From: an uncultured bacterium
GTDB lineage: Bacteria > Planctomycetota > Phycisphaerae > Phycisphaerales > SM1A02
Assembly (NCBI GenBank): GCA_903861235.1
Contig: CAIOTP010000186.1
Coordinates: 1 to 12,621 of the forward strand
DNA length: 12,621 nt
Direction of reading: 5' to 3'
Shown: positions 7,801 through 12,621 of the stretch, piece by piece
Position numbering within the stretch: the stretch's first letter is position 1
Layout of the letters: each line of letters begins with the position of its first letter
The notes under the pieces: generated by a model
The model's input: the letters and a program-made list of their open reading frames with translations, nothing else
Told to the model about the DNA's origin: nothing
Database searches by the model: none
Made by a program: the position numbers and the translations under genes

Positions 7801-9514
7801 GGTCGTCCATCACGCGCACCGGCACGCCGTCGATGGCCGCGGGCAGCGCCACGCATCCGTTGCCGCAGAGCCAGTCGGCCAGGTACTGCAGGCACTGGAA
7901 GCAGTTGTAGCGCACCTCCTCGGGGTCGTCGTTGGCGATGAAGTCGCTCGCCGGGCGGTCGGCGGCCAGCAGCGCGCGGGCGTAGAGCGGATCGCCGCGA
8001 TCCAGGCTGGCGATGTCGGGGCCGTGGATGAACTCCAGCATGGCGGCCCGGTGAGGCGGGACCAGCAGCCCCTGCACCAGAGCCTCCATGGGCCTTCGAT
8101 CACCGGACTGGAGCCGCTTCCACGCCTCCACGATCGCCAGGCCCAGCCGCACGAAATCCGGGTGCGCCACCCAGAAGCCGTCGAGCCCGCGCTTGAGCTG
8201 CGTCACCACGTCCCGCAGGAACCCGCGAATGGCCACCTGGAAGGAGTCGCTCTCGATCCTGTTCTCGCTGGGCAGCACGCCGTACATGCCGCCGATCCGG
8301 ATGCCGCCGCGGGCCCCCACCACCCCGGCCAGCAGCTCGTGCGAGGCCTTGATGTGCTTGATCACGATCTCCGGATCCGCCTTCACCGGGATGCGGTAGT
8401 TCGGATCTTCCTTCATCAGCCTCGCCGTGCTGGCCAGGTAGTCGTGCCAGCCCAGCGAGGCGCCCGCGAAGTACGGATGCAGCGCGTCGACGATCTCGTT
8501 CAACCGGAACACCGCGCGCGGGTTCTCGAGCACCACCAGCAGACGGATGCCGCCCGGCCGGTAGTCCGGGTGCCTCGCCTTCAGCAGACGCTCCGCATGG
8601 CGCAGCATGCCCGCCAGGTACGCGGCCTCCTCCTCGTTCTCCAGCTTGGGCACATAGAAGGCCAGCGCCTGCGGGTTGCGCCAGTTGGCCACCAGATGCA
8701 TGGCGAAGTCGTACAGGTGCAGCGGCACGGGCTCCCGGTCACGGAACAGGAATGCACACGGCAGCGCGAGACCGGGGAAGCGCTTGATCGGACGCGACCG
8801 CCGGTCGGCGGCCAGCGCGTAGGCACGACCGGTCCGCGGATCCGAGTACGCGATGTCGCCGCGGAGGCAGCCCGTCAGGTTCTCCCCCGCCTGCACCAGA
8901 TCCGCTCGAAGCGGAGTCTTCGAGTCCTCGTCGTCGGCGCCCCACATGGCGACCGCGGGCGAATCCTTCAGCAGTTCGTCCACGATCGCCGGCTCGCCCT
9001 CGAGCCGACGGTGGAAGGCGTTCATGGCGTTGATGGAGAGCTTGGCGTCGTCCGGCGGGCCGAACAGCGTGACATGGTGCCCCTGCAGGAAGTCGGGAAT
9101 CGCGGCGACCGCGGCCTTTCCCGCTCCCTCGGCGTAGTCCGCGCGCAGCGGGCCGACCACCACCCGGCCGTCGCCATCCTGCATGCCCAGCACCGTGGCG
9201 TAGTCCGGATCCCGGAAGCCGATGCCGAGATCGCGGTTCAGTCCCACGCAGGCGCGGGTGCGATCGTCGATGAACGCACGGTCCGCACGCCGCCGAGCGA
9301 GCACCGACGCCAGGTCGCCCCGCACCGCATCGTGCAGTTCACACAGGAACGCCATCGCTTCCCGCGTCTCCAGACCCGCCGATGCGCCGACCTGTCGCAG
9401 ACCCGGGACGCCCGGCACGGCCTCCGCCTGCGACAGCAGGTGGTCGATCCACGCATCGGAGAGGAAGTCTCGGTACATGGGCGCAATGGGCGCCATGCGA
9501 TCCGCTGCAGGCAT
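4823..9514 (-). CDS. Four-domain fusion: malate synthase - OHCU decarboxylase - beta-lactamase-fold serine hydrolase - allantoicase
   Basis: A 1563-residue protein read without interruption and apparently cytoplasmic: I see no signal peptide or membrane segment. Domains in order are a malate synthase A-like region (1 to about 670), OHCU decarboxylase/UraD (676-838), a class C beta-lactamase-fold serine hydrolase (845-1178) and allantoicase with two repeats (1240-1563). Three of the four are well-known steps that turn OHCU into malate via allantoin, allantoate, ureidoglycolate and glyoxylate. The third is unassigned and may supply the absent allantoinase step. Key residues are kept in the malate synthase, UraD and hydrolase domains, and in allantoicase both repeats keep their family motifs, so the chain looks active rather than decayed. 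The ATG at 9514 is preferred because a TAGCCT box lies six bases before it; Met7 and Met13 are alternatives. The gene heads the operon with guaD and xdhABC and diverges from HIUase and uricase. I do not recall a described protein with this architecture. Confidence 0.93.
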   Translation of the reverse strand: MPAADRMAPIAPMYRDFLSDAWIDHLLSQAEAVPGVPGLRQVGASAGLETREAMAFLCELHDAVRGDLASVLARRRADRAFIDDRTRACVGLNRDLGIGFRDPDYATVLGMQDGDGRVVVGPLRADYAEGAGKAAVAAIPDFLQGHHVTLFGPPDDAKLSINAMNAFHRRLEGEPAIVDELLKDSPAVAMWGADDEDSKTPLRADLVQAGENLTGCLRGDIAYSDPRTGRAYALAADRRSRPIKRFPGLALPCAFLFRDREPVPLHLYDFAMHLVANWRNPQALAFYVPKLENEEEAAYLAGMLRHAERLLKARHPDYRPGGIRLLVVLENPRAVFRLNEIVDALHPYFAGASLGWHDYLASTARLMKEDPNYRIPVKADPEIVIKHIKASHELLAGVVGARGGIRIGGMYGVLPSENRIESDSFQVAIRGFLRDVVTQLKRGLDGFWVAHPDFVRLGLAIVEAWKRLQSGDRRPMEALVQGLLVPPHRAAMLEFIHGPDIASLDRGDPLYARALLAADRPASDFIANDDPEEVRYNCFQCLQYLADWLCGNGCVALPAAIDGVPVRVMDDLATTERSRWEVWHEVRHGRVKVEDLVRIAHQEMHFIQKDRSAPGKQVQVKWDERTRGWYPVAMHLMLQLMTADRPVEFASELLLPFTVASVRAAADPLAAAVAVEPGKYALERRVARCHALFTACGAEAFVRACANTPFLDLAFAERAVMAFTPEDVAEAAGFHGDIGESRASLDARAASEQSGVSGEALQTQLRELGARYREKFGFKFLIAARGRSGQEMLAALKSRLDGTPEQELQHARQALWTIARQRLAAHGADGVIERVHEICSRHGVKGLSASVTVRGSDPQPIVFGLRDAARPVTAETAFEIASLSKTIGSCFALEHFRASGVSIDAAVQPLLVDCGSSFRLRSLDPVRAEWADRVQVSHLMSHEALNMHYVHGVPATGTLPPLAELLAGNPALRYDAVGVVHEPGSRFQYSGGGFMVLEHLVERRLERPIHQAVRPFLHALGLRSTSFEQVAHPLPEVASCFTDDGGMVAGGRLLFPAFAAGGVATPSDVSRFLSALTRAFHQVEGCGPISHETAVRMLHGVDRGSRAFMGCDMGLGVFTIEAGANRFAVHQGANDGCRAIFVHCFRGPDAGTGVVICASGEERAVACIAEVARVLLEGLGVGGVDWSKAGHSPAPAGVPVEQRVNVGYRELLFRAFQPDLPEAIVAPGPTDPLSPFNRAVGATVESVSNQRFARASNLVSAHEPVFDPALFGRQGKIMDSWESVRHNPLGRDTLVLRLAKPAAVELVTVSTRFHLGNQAEAIEVEGWCDGAWVSVVARTSLQGHAMHAMRSSAPGRVFERVRVTMFPDGGVTRLGLFGADLPAAERDRLLASPCAPFPTFDARTRKPLTPAFAGPVRPPRPGCDLASAAHGARVVEASNQHYGPAAQVISPWPPLHMFDGLESARSRTPGHSEHVTVALARAARVGRVRVDFTHFVNNNPRELQVEGRSGQRWITLVPRTPVKAFAGNTAEWTVTATEACDQVRVTAYPDGGMNRIHVHEAQA
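4826..5797 (-). other. Domain 4 of the fusion: allantoicase, two repeats
   Basis: Hydrolyses allantoate to ureidoglycolate and urea. The domain has the two jelly-roll repeats typical of allantoicase. Repeat 1 (about 1240-1380) has SNQRFARASNL, GKIMDSWESVRHNPLGRD (1275-1292) and VTMFPDGGVTRLGLFG (1363-1378). Repeat 2 (about 1428-1560) has ASNQHYGPAAQVISP (1437-1451), MFDGLESARSRTPGH (1457-1471), DFTHFVNNNP (1491-1500), LVPRTPV (1516-1522) and VTAYPDGGMNRIHVH (1545-1559). The fusion ends at the normal allantoicase C-terminus, so no further domain follows. Residues 1179-1239 form a proline-rich linker to the serine hydrolase. Confidence 0.92.
5981..6982 (-). other. Domain 3 of the fusion: class C beta-lactamase-fold serine hydrolase, candidate allantoinase
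   Basis: A complete penicillin-binding-protein/beta-lactamase-fold module of about 330 residues. The SxxK motif is SLSK (nucleophile Ser882, general base Lys885) in EIASLSKTIG. The second motif is YSG (Tyr989) in FQYSGGGF, where classical enzymes have Tyr-x-Asn. The third motif is HQG (His1130) in VHQGANDGCRAIF. It has no signal peptide and lies in the middle of a cytoplasmic enzyme, so a role in cell wall or antibiotic hydrolysis is unlikely. Known relatives cleave amides and esters. Its place between the domain that makes allantoin and the one that uses allantoate suggests opening of the hydantoin ring of allantoin. That function is inference; ureidoglycolate cleavage is an alternative. Confidence 0.85.
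7001..7489 (-). other. Domain 2 of the fusion: OHCU decarboxylase (UraD)
   Basis: Decarboxylates 2-oxo-4-hydroxy-4-carboxy-5-ureidoimidazoline stereospecifically to (S)-allantoin, the step after HIUase. The length (about 163 residues) and all-helical character fit the family. The strongest block is YREKFGFKFLIAARGRS (772-788) followed by an MLAALKSRL helix and a hydrophobic IARQRL segment, as in stand-alone UraD proteins. Catalytic residues known from the family are His735, Glu752 in SEQSG, and Arg785. The usual His-Pro catalytic motif reads HGDIGE here, so the proline is replaced by glycine. The substrate comes from the divergent HIUase gene. Confidence 0.88.
7505..9514 (-). other. Domain 1 of the fusion: malate synthase A-like
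   Basis: Condenses glyoxylate with acetyl-CoA to malate, here presumably using glyoxylate released from ureidoglycolate. Residues 140-620 can be followed against E. coli AceB from memory: KLSINAMNA (158-166), LYDFAMHLVAN (267-277), FYVPKLENEEEAAY (286-299), LEN..AVFRLNEI (329-341), GGIRIGGMYGVLP (403-415), GFWVAHPDF (446-454) and NGCVALP (552-558). The catalytic and metal-binding residues are kept: Arg245, Glu330, Asp358 and Asp571 (AceB Arg166, Glu250, Asp278 and the MED aspartate). The usual family signature GLNCGRWDYIF is changed to GASLGWHDYLA (351-361), so this is a divergent branch. It is about 140 residues longer than AceB. The extra length is partly an N-terminal stretch and partly insertions. 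Confidence 0.85.
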
Positions 9515-9577
9515 CTTGCGAGGCTACCACCCGCGCCCACGATTGACCCCCGTCCGGCTTCGATCTAGCCTGCCTTC
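9515..9577. promoter_or_regulatory. Divergent promoter region between the fusion operon and the HIUase-uricase operon
   Basis: This 63-base gap is the only space for control of both purine operons. On the plus strand TTGACC (9543-9548), a 17-base spacer and TAGCCT (9566-9571) form a plausible sigma-70-type promoter. Its predicted start of transcription falls on or next to the GTG at 9578. On the minus strand the same hexamer TAGCCT (9526 to 9521) lies six bases before the ATG at 9514, with no clear -35 box. Neither gene has a Shine-Dalgarno sequence, so leaderless mRNAs are likely. AGGCTA and TAGCCT are inverted copies of each other, but I read them as two -10 boxes, not as an operator. Bound regulators, if any, would have to sit in the central 39 bases. 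Confidence 0.55.
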
Positions 9578-9922
9578 GTGAGCGTTTCGCCCGGTCTCTC
9601 CACGCATGTGCTCGACACCGCGACCGGCCTGCCCGCCTCGGGCATGCAGGTGCGCTGCGAGCGGCGGGACGGGCCGGCCTGGAAGGAGGCCGGTGCGGGC
9701 ACCACCGACGCCGACGGCCGCGTGAAGTCCGTGCTGGCGGCGGCGCTCGCGGCAGGCGTGTACCGGCTCACCTTCGCCACCGGAGCCTGGCACGCGGCCC
9801 GCGGCTCGAAGGGCTTCTTCCCGAGCGTCTCGATCGAGTTCGAGGTCTCCGACGCGGGTCGTCACCACCATGTGCCCCTGCTGCTGAGCCCCTTCGGCTA
9901 CAGCACCTACCGAGGAAGCTGA
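9578..9922 (+). CDS. 5-hydroxyisourate hydrolase (transthyretin-like)
   Basis: Hydrolyses 5-hydroxyisourate, the unstable uricase product, to OHCU; forms a transthyretin-like tetramer. At 114 residues it has normal HIUase length. The N-terminal signature is LSTHVLDTATGLPA (7-20) with catalytic His10. Arg48 lies in DADGR. FFPSVSIEFEV (80-90) and HVPLLLSPFGYSTYRGS (98-114) give His98 and the C-terminal YRGS tetrapeptide that marks HIUases apart from true transthyretins. The start is GTG at 9578: it is the only start that keeps the His10 motif at normal distance, and it follows a promoter-like TAGCCT by six bases. There is no Shine-Dalgarno sequence. Uricase begins three bases after its stop codon. 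The next enzyme, OHCU decarboxylase, is in the divergent fusion protein. Confidence 0.95.
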   Translation: MSVSPGLSTHVLDTATGLPASGMQVRCERRDGPAWKEAGAGTTDADGRVKSVLAAALAAGVYRLTFATGAWHAARGSKGFFPSVSIEFEVSDAGRHHHVPLLLSPFGYSTYRGS

Positions 9923-9925
9923 ACC

Positions 9926-10837
9926 ATGGCGATCGTGCTCGGCGAGAACCGCTACGGCAAGGCGGAGAACCGCGTGTTCCGCATCACGCGCCACGGCGAC
10001 ACCCACGAGATCCTGGACCTGAACGTCTCGGTGCAGCTCATGGGCGACTTCGCCGACACGCATCTGACGGGCGACAACGCGAAGGTGCTCCCCACCGACA
10101 CACAGAAGAACGCCGTGTTCGCGCTCTCGCACCAGCTCGGGCCGCTGGAACCGGAGGCCTTCGGCGTGGCGCTCGCACGGCACTTCATCGGCACGCAGCC
10201 GGCGGTCTCCGGCGTGGAGGTGCGCCTGGACCTCTTCCCGTGGCACCGGATCGAATGCCGGGGCACGCCCCATCCACGGGCGTTTCGTCGCGACGGCTCG
10301 CATGTCCGGGTGGCCACCGTGCGAGCCAGCCGCAACGGAGCGGACCTTCGCACCTGGATCACCAGCGGACTGGAGAAGCTGGTGGTGCTCAAGACCGGCG
10401 ACAGCGCCTTCAAGGGCTACCCACGCGACCGCTACACCACGCTTCAGGAGACCGACGACCGGATCCTGGCCACCGAGGTGTCGGCTCGGTGGCGCTGGTC
10501 CGAGTCCGACCCGGCGAAGCTCGAGGGCGTCGACTGGGCGGCCAGCCACCGTGCCGCCATGGACACCCTGCTGCAGACCTACGCCGAGCACCACAGCCTT
10601 TCGCTGCAGCAGACCCTGTACGCCATGGGCAAGTCCATGCTGGAGGCGCAGACGGGTTTCGCGGCGGTCCGCCTGAGCCTGCCCAACAAGCATCACTTCG
10701 TGGTCGACCTCTCCCCCTTCGGACAGCGGAACGCCGCCGAGGTGCACATCGCCGCCGACCGGCCCTACGGCTTCATCGAAGCGGTGGTGCAGCGCGACGA
10801 CGCGCCCCCGCCGCCGGCCACCTGGCCCACCTGGTGA
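9926..10837 (+). CDS. Urate oxidase (uricase)
   Basis: Cofactor-free oxidation of urate to 5-hydroxyisourate and hydrogen peroxide. The 303 residues form the two tandem T-fold halves of the family. Conserved blocks include NRYGKAENRVFRI (8-20), LTGDNAKVLPTDTQKNAV (47-64), FKGYPRDRYTTLQET (162-176), SLQQTLYAMG (226-235) and LPNKHHFVVDLSPFG (252-266). Active-site residues known from the Aspergillus flavus enzyme have counterparts: Lys12, Thr57, Phe162, Arg179, Gln228, Asn254 and His256. There is no peroxisomal SKL tail, as expected for a bacterium. The ATG at 9926 is preceded by GAGGAA at 8-base spacing inside the end of the HIUase gene, so the two are co-translated from one mRNA. The C-terminus is proline-rich (APPPPATWPTW). 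No catalase is visible in the window to remove the peroxide. Confidence 0.96.
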   Translation: MAIVLGENRYGKAENRVFRITRHGDTHEILDLNVSVQLMGDFADTHLTGDNAKVLPTDTQKNAVFALSHQLGPLEPEAFGVALARHFIGTQPAVSGVEVRLDLFPWHRIECRGTPHPRAFRRDGSHVRVATVRASRNGADLRTWITSGLEKLVVLKTGDSAFKGYPRDRYTTLQETDDRILATEVSARWRWSESDPAKLEGVDWAASHRAAMDTLLQTYAEHHSLSLQQTLYAMGKSMLEAQTGFAAVRLSLPNKHHFVVDLSPFGQRNAAEVHIAADRPYGFIEAVVQRDDAPPPPATWPTW

Positions 10838-10852
10838 GCGGACAGCCGCTCA
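10835..10852. terminator. Bidirectional hairpin made from two convergent stop codons
   Basis: TGAGCGGACAGCCGCTCA is a perfect inverted repeat: a 7-base-pair stem (TGAGCGG/CCGCTCA) with an ACAG loop. The first three bases are the uricase stop codon, and the last three are, on the other strand, the stop codon of the convergent 513-residue protein. The plus-strand transcript continues with GTTCTTCC, only a weak uridine run. The minus-strand transcript has no T-run. Termination efficiency is therefore uncertain; the hairpin may instead stabilise the 3' ends. Confidence 0.5.
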
Positions 10853-12391
10853 GTTCTTCCAGCGATCCAGGTTTCCGCGGGGCGCGAAGAACACCCAGTC
10901 GCCCTTCTCGTCGAAGTCGGAGAGGCTCGCCGGGTCGCCTCCGTCGTCGGTGCCGTCGCGGCTGACCGACCACATGCGGAACCCCGAGCCTTCCGAGCTC
11001 AGCAGAATCGGCCCCGGTCCCCAGGGATCCAGCAGGTCGATCCCGCGGTCGAAAGCGGCCAGTTCGGCGGCGTCCTTCGGCCATCGCTTGTTCGCGCGCC
11101 GGAACCGCTCGGCGGCGATCGCGACGCAGGCCATCTGGCGATGGGCGCGGTCCCTGGCGAAGGTCACGGTGACGTTCGCCAGCGCCGGACTGATCACGCT
11201 CTGCAGGAACCAGCGTGTGGCGGCCTTCGGGTCGGAACGGTCCATGCCGAAGCGGGCATCGATCGCCTTCGAGGCGGCCAGCGCCTCTCGAGGCGACGCG
11301 TTCGGAACCTGCTCGACCCACTTCATGAATTCCGCGTGACGATCCATGGTTTCCCGCCGACCCGCCACCGCCCACACGCCCATCGGGCGCAGCGCACCGA
11401 CGAACGCGGCGTAGACCCACACGCGGGCGTCGGCCCAGGGCCGGGAGCCGGCCGAGGCCGCGGACACTTCCTGCAGGAACTGCAGCTGCTTCCAGCTGGG
11501 GACGAACCAGCCGTCGCCCGAACCGTCGTCGGAATAGAACCGCTGCACGGCGTCCTCGAACAGGATGCGCTCGGCGGAGAGCTCGATGCGCTCCAGCGAG
11601 GCGGGCACGGATCGCAACGCGACCTGCAGCCGCTGCAGCTGGGCGTCCGTGAACACCTCCGGCTTCCACTCGAGCATGGCGAGCACGCCCCGCTGCGCCA
11701 GCGAGCGGATGGCCATGCTCACCAGATCCGAGATGAGCAGCCGCCCTTCGGACACATGGATCGAGATCGCCATGACGGCCTCGACGTCCTGCGTGGCCCG
11801 CTCGCCGTCGCCCTGCTCGCCCGCGCGGAACATGTCCGTCAGGAGCACCTTCGACAGGGCCCGCATCGTGCCCAGATACGGCAGGCTCACCGCGAACATG
11901 GGGAAGTGCTCGCGATTCGAAGCATCCTGCCCCAGCTGGGACCGGTCGGCCACGCCACGGAAGAAGTCGGCGTCCGCGCCGGCGAACGGCTGCCCGAGCG
12001 GGAAGCCGAACATCGGCCGCTTCGACGCCGCCCTGGCCGCCGCAACGCCCGGCTGGTGGGCGTCCACCCACTTCGAGACCTCGGACCAGCCAGCCTGGCC
12101 GGGCCAGTCACCCAGGGCCGCATTCACCGCCTCGTCCTTCTGGACGCCCTGCTCCCAGCCCAGCGACACCAGCGCATCCCGATACGCGGGCCATGCGGCG
12201 TCGTCGGGCTTGGCCACCTTCGGAAGCGAATCGCGGAACTTCTTCACCGGATCGAAGGCGATCACCACCGGACGCGTGGCCAGGTAGATGGCGAACGCGG
12301 CGTAGACCAGGACGAAGGCCAGCACCACAAGGCCGACGGCGCGAAGGATCGGACGCCGCTTGCGGGGCGAAGTCACAGGGGCGTTCTTCAT
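10850..12391 (-). CDS. Membrane-anchored protein of unknown function, planctomycete-like
   Basis: Not a family I can name. The 513 residues begin with a basic stretch (RKRR, 10-13) and a single hydrophobic segment at about 15-38, so most of the protein should lie outside the cytoplasmic membrane. The middle is mainly helical and alanine-rich, without recognisable catalytic motifs. The C-terminal 90 residues have ERFRRANKRWP (428-438), DPWG (455-458) and SRDGTDDGGDP (477-487). This resembles the globular end of type II secretion pseudopilins (GspG-like: helix, Trp-Pro, Asp-Pro-Trp-Gly, then a DG-rich calcium-type loop). Proteins of this general kind are common in Planctomycetota. The ATG at 12391 overlaps the stop of kbl in an ATGA. 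No link to purine breakdown is evident. Confidence 0.8.
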   Translation of the reverse strand: MKNAPVTSPRKRRPILRAVGLVVLAFVLVYAAFAIYLATRPVVIAFDPVKKFRDSLPKVAKPDDAAWPAYRDALVSLGWEQGVQKDEAVNAALGDWPGQAGWSEVSKWVDAHQPGVAAARAASKRPMFGFPLGQPFAGADADFFRGVADRSQLGQDASNREHFPMFAVSLPYLGTMRALSKVLLTDMFRAGEQGDGERATQDVEAVMAISIHVSEGRLLISDLVSMAIRSLAQRGVLAMLEWKPEVFTDAQLQRLQVALRSVPASLERIELSAERILFEDAVQRFYSDDGSGDGWFVPSWKQLQFLQEVSAASAGSRPWADARVWVYAAFVGALRPMGVWAVAGRRETMDRHAEFMKWVEQVPNASPREALAASKAIDARFGMDRSDPKAATRWFLQSVISPALANVTVTFARDRAHRQMACVAIAAERFRRANKRWPKDAAELAAFDRGIDLLDPWGPGPILLSSEGSGFRMWSVSRDGTDDGGDPASLSDFDEKGDWVFFAPRGNLDRWKN

Positions 12392-12621
12392 GCTCGGTAC
12401 TCCTTCTTCAGGGTCTTGAGGCCGTCGATCAGCTTCTGGATGTGCGCCGGCTCATGCGCCGCGCTGATCTGCACGCGGAGGCGGGCGTGGCCCTCCGGCA
12501 CCACCGGGTAGCCGAAGCCGATCACGAACACGCCCAGTTCAAGCAGCCGCCGGCTCATGGCGATGGCCTTGGCCGTGTCGTGCACGATGATCGGGCAGAT
12601 GGCGGTCGGGCTTTCGAGGAC
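12388..12621 (-). CDS. kbl: 2-amino-3-ketobutyrate CoA ligase (glycine C-acetyltransferase), C-terminal part only
   Basis: Pyridoxal-phosphate enzyme that splits 2-amino-3-ketobutyrate with CoA into glycine and acetyl-CoA, the second step of threonine breakdown by threonine dehydrogenase. Only the last 77 codons lie in the window. The visible part has SPTAICPIIVHDTAKA, then GVFVIGFGYPVVPEGHARL and RVQISAAHEPAHIQ, which match the C-terminal small domain of Kbl (PVVPxGxARxRxQxSAAH). They fit Kbl better than the related 8-amino-7-oxononanoate synthase BioF or aminolevulinate synthase. The N-terminal part and the lysine that holds the cofactor are off the right edge. It is co-transcribed with the downstream 513-residue protein through a 4-base overlap. 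Confidence 0.88.
   Translation of the reverse strand, partial: VLESPTAICPIIVHDTAKAIAMSRRLLELGVFVIGFGYPVVPEGHARLRVQISAAHEPAHIQKLIDGLKTLKKEYRA
12400..12405 (-). promoter_or_regulatory. Strong Shine-Dalgarno AAGGAG inside the end of kbl
   Basis: AAGGAG lies eight bases before the ATG at 12391 and within the last codons of kbl. It fixes the start of the 513-residue protein and shows that this organism uses Shine-Dalgarno initiation for genes inside operons. This contrasts with the operon-head genes near 9514 and 9578, which have none. Confidence 0.6.

Noticed and set aside
4823..9514. The fusion gene as an assembly or frameshift artefact joining separate genes
   Set aside because: There are no stops, no out-of-frame continuation and no start or Shine-Dalgarno signal at the domain junctions, and linkers of a few to about 60 residues separate the domains. 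Long-read confirmation would still be welcome.
7310..9568. Long open frame on the plus strand (752 codons) opposite the malate synthase part of the fusion
   Set aside because: The coding signal and catalytic residues are clearly on the minus strand; this frame has no recognisable content. The same holds for the plus-strand frame at 4838-7123.
9521..9571. Inverted repeat AGGCTA...TAGCCT as a regulator-binding operator
   Set aside because: Arms are only six bases and 39 bases apart. Their equal distance from the two start codons is better explained by two -10 boxes.
9524..10747. Minus-strand frame of 407 codons opposite HIUase and uricase
   Set aside because: It lies antisense to two firmly identified enzymes and would run through their divergent promoter region.
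1..12621. A classical allantoinase (AllB or PuuE type) or ureidoglycolate lyase (AllA type) within the window
   Set aside because: I looked through all plausible coding regions for metal-amidohydrolase HxH-type, polysaccharide-deacetylase-type and AllA-like patterns and found none that were not explained by other genes.
1..12621. tRNA or rRNA genes, CRISPR arrays, insertion sequences, phage genes
   Set aside because: The window is almost entirely filled by the genes listed; the longest gap is 63 bases and no repeats or transposase motifs were seen.

Overview
The window is a compact purine-degradation locus from a GC-rich bacterium (roughly two-thirds or more G+C by eye), followed by the edge of an unrelated gene pair. 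A planctomycete or relative is my best guess. The main reason is a 513-residue membrane-anchored protein whose C-terminus is of a kind common in Planctomycetota. The rest of the window does not prove the lineage.

Layout. Reading leftward from 9514 on the minus strand there is one tightly packed operon: a giant 1563-codon fusion gene (4823-9514), guaD guanine deaminase (4356-4826), then xdhA, xdhB and xdhC for a molybdenum xanthine dehydrogenase and its maturation factor (xdhC runs off the left edge). Neighbours overlap by 4 (fusion/guaD), 8 (xdhA/xdhB) and 4 (xdhB/xdhC) bases; only guaD and xdhA are separated, by 27 bases. Divergently, starting 63 bases away, hydroxyisourate hydrolase (9578-9922) and urate oxidase (9926-10837) form a two-gene operon. 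This meets a convergent minus-strand pair across an 18-base perfect hairpin that contains both stop codons: the C-terminal end of a 2-amino-3-ketobutyrate CoA ligase (kbl) and the 513-residue protein of unknown function.

How it works together. Guanine -> xanthine (GuaD) -> urate (XdhAB, matured by XdhC) -> 5-hydroxyisourate (uricase) -> OHCU (HIUase) -> (S)-allantoin (OHCU decarboxylase domain) -> allantoate (no known allantoinase here) -> ureidoglycolate + urea (allantoicase domain) -> glyoxylate (no known lyase here) -> malate (malate synthase domain). The giant protein joins, in order, malate synthase, OHCU decarboxylase, a class C beta-lactamase-fold serine hydrolase, and a two-repeat allantoicase.

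Most interesting point. The serine hydrolase domain lies between the enzyme that makes allantoin and the enzyme that uses allantoate. That is exactly where an allantoinase is expected, and no recognised allantoinase is in the window. I propose it as a candidate non-orthologous allantoinase (ring-opening amidase), or less likely as the missing ureidoglycolate-cleaving enzyme. This is inference from domain order and chemistry, not established fact. A second observation is a TANNNT box 6-7 bases before the start codons of the genes that would head transcription units, which suggests leaderless mRNAs.
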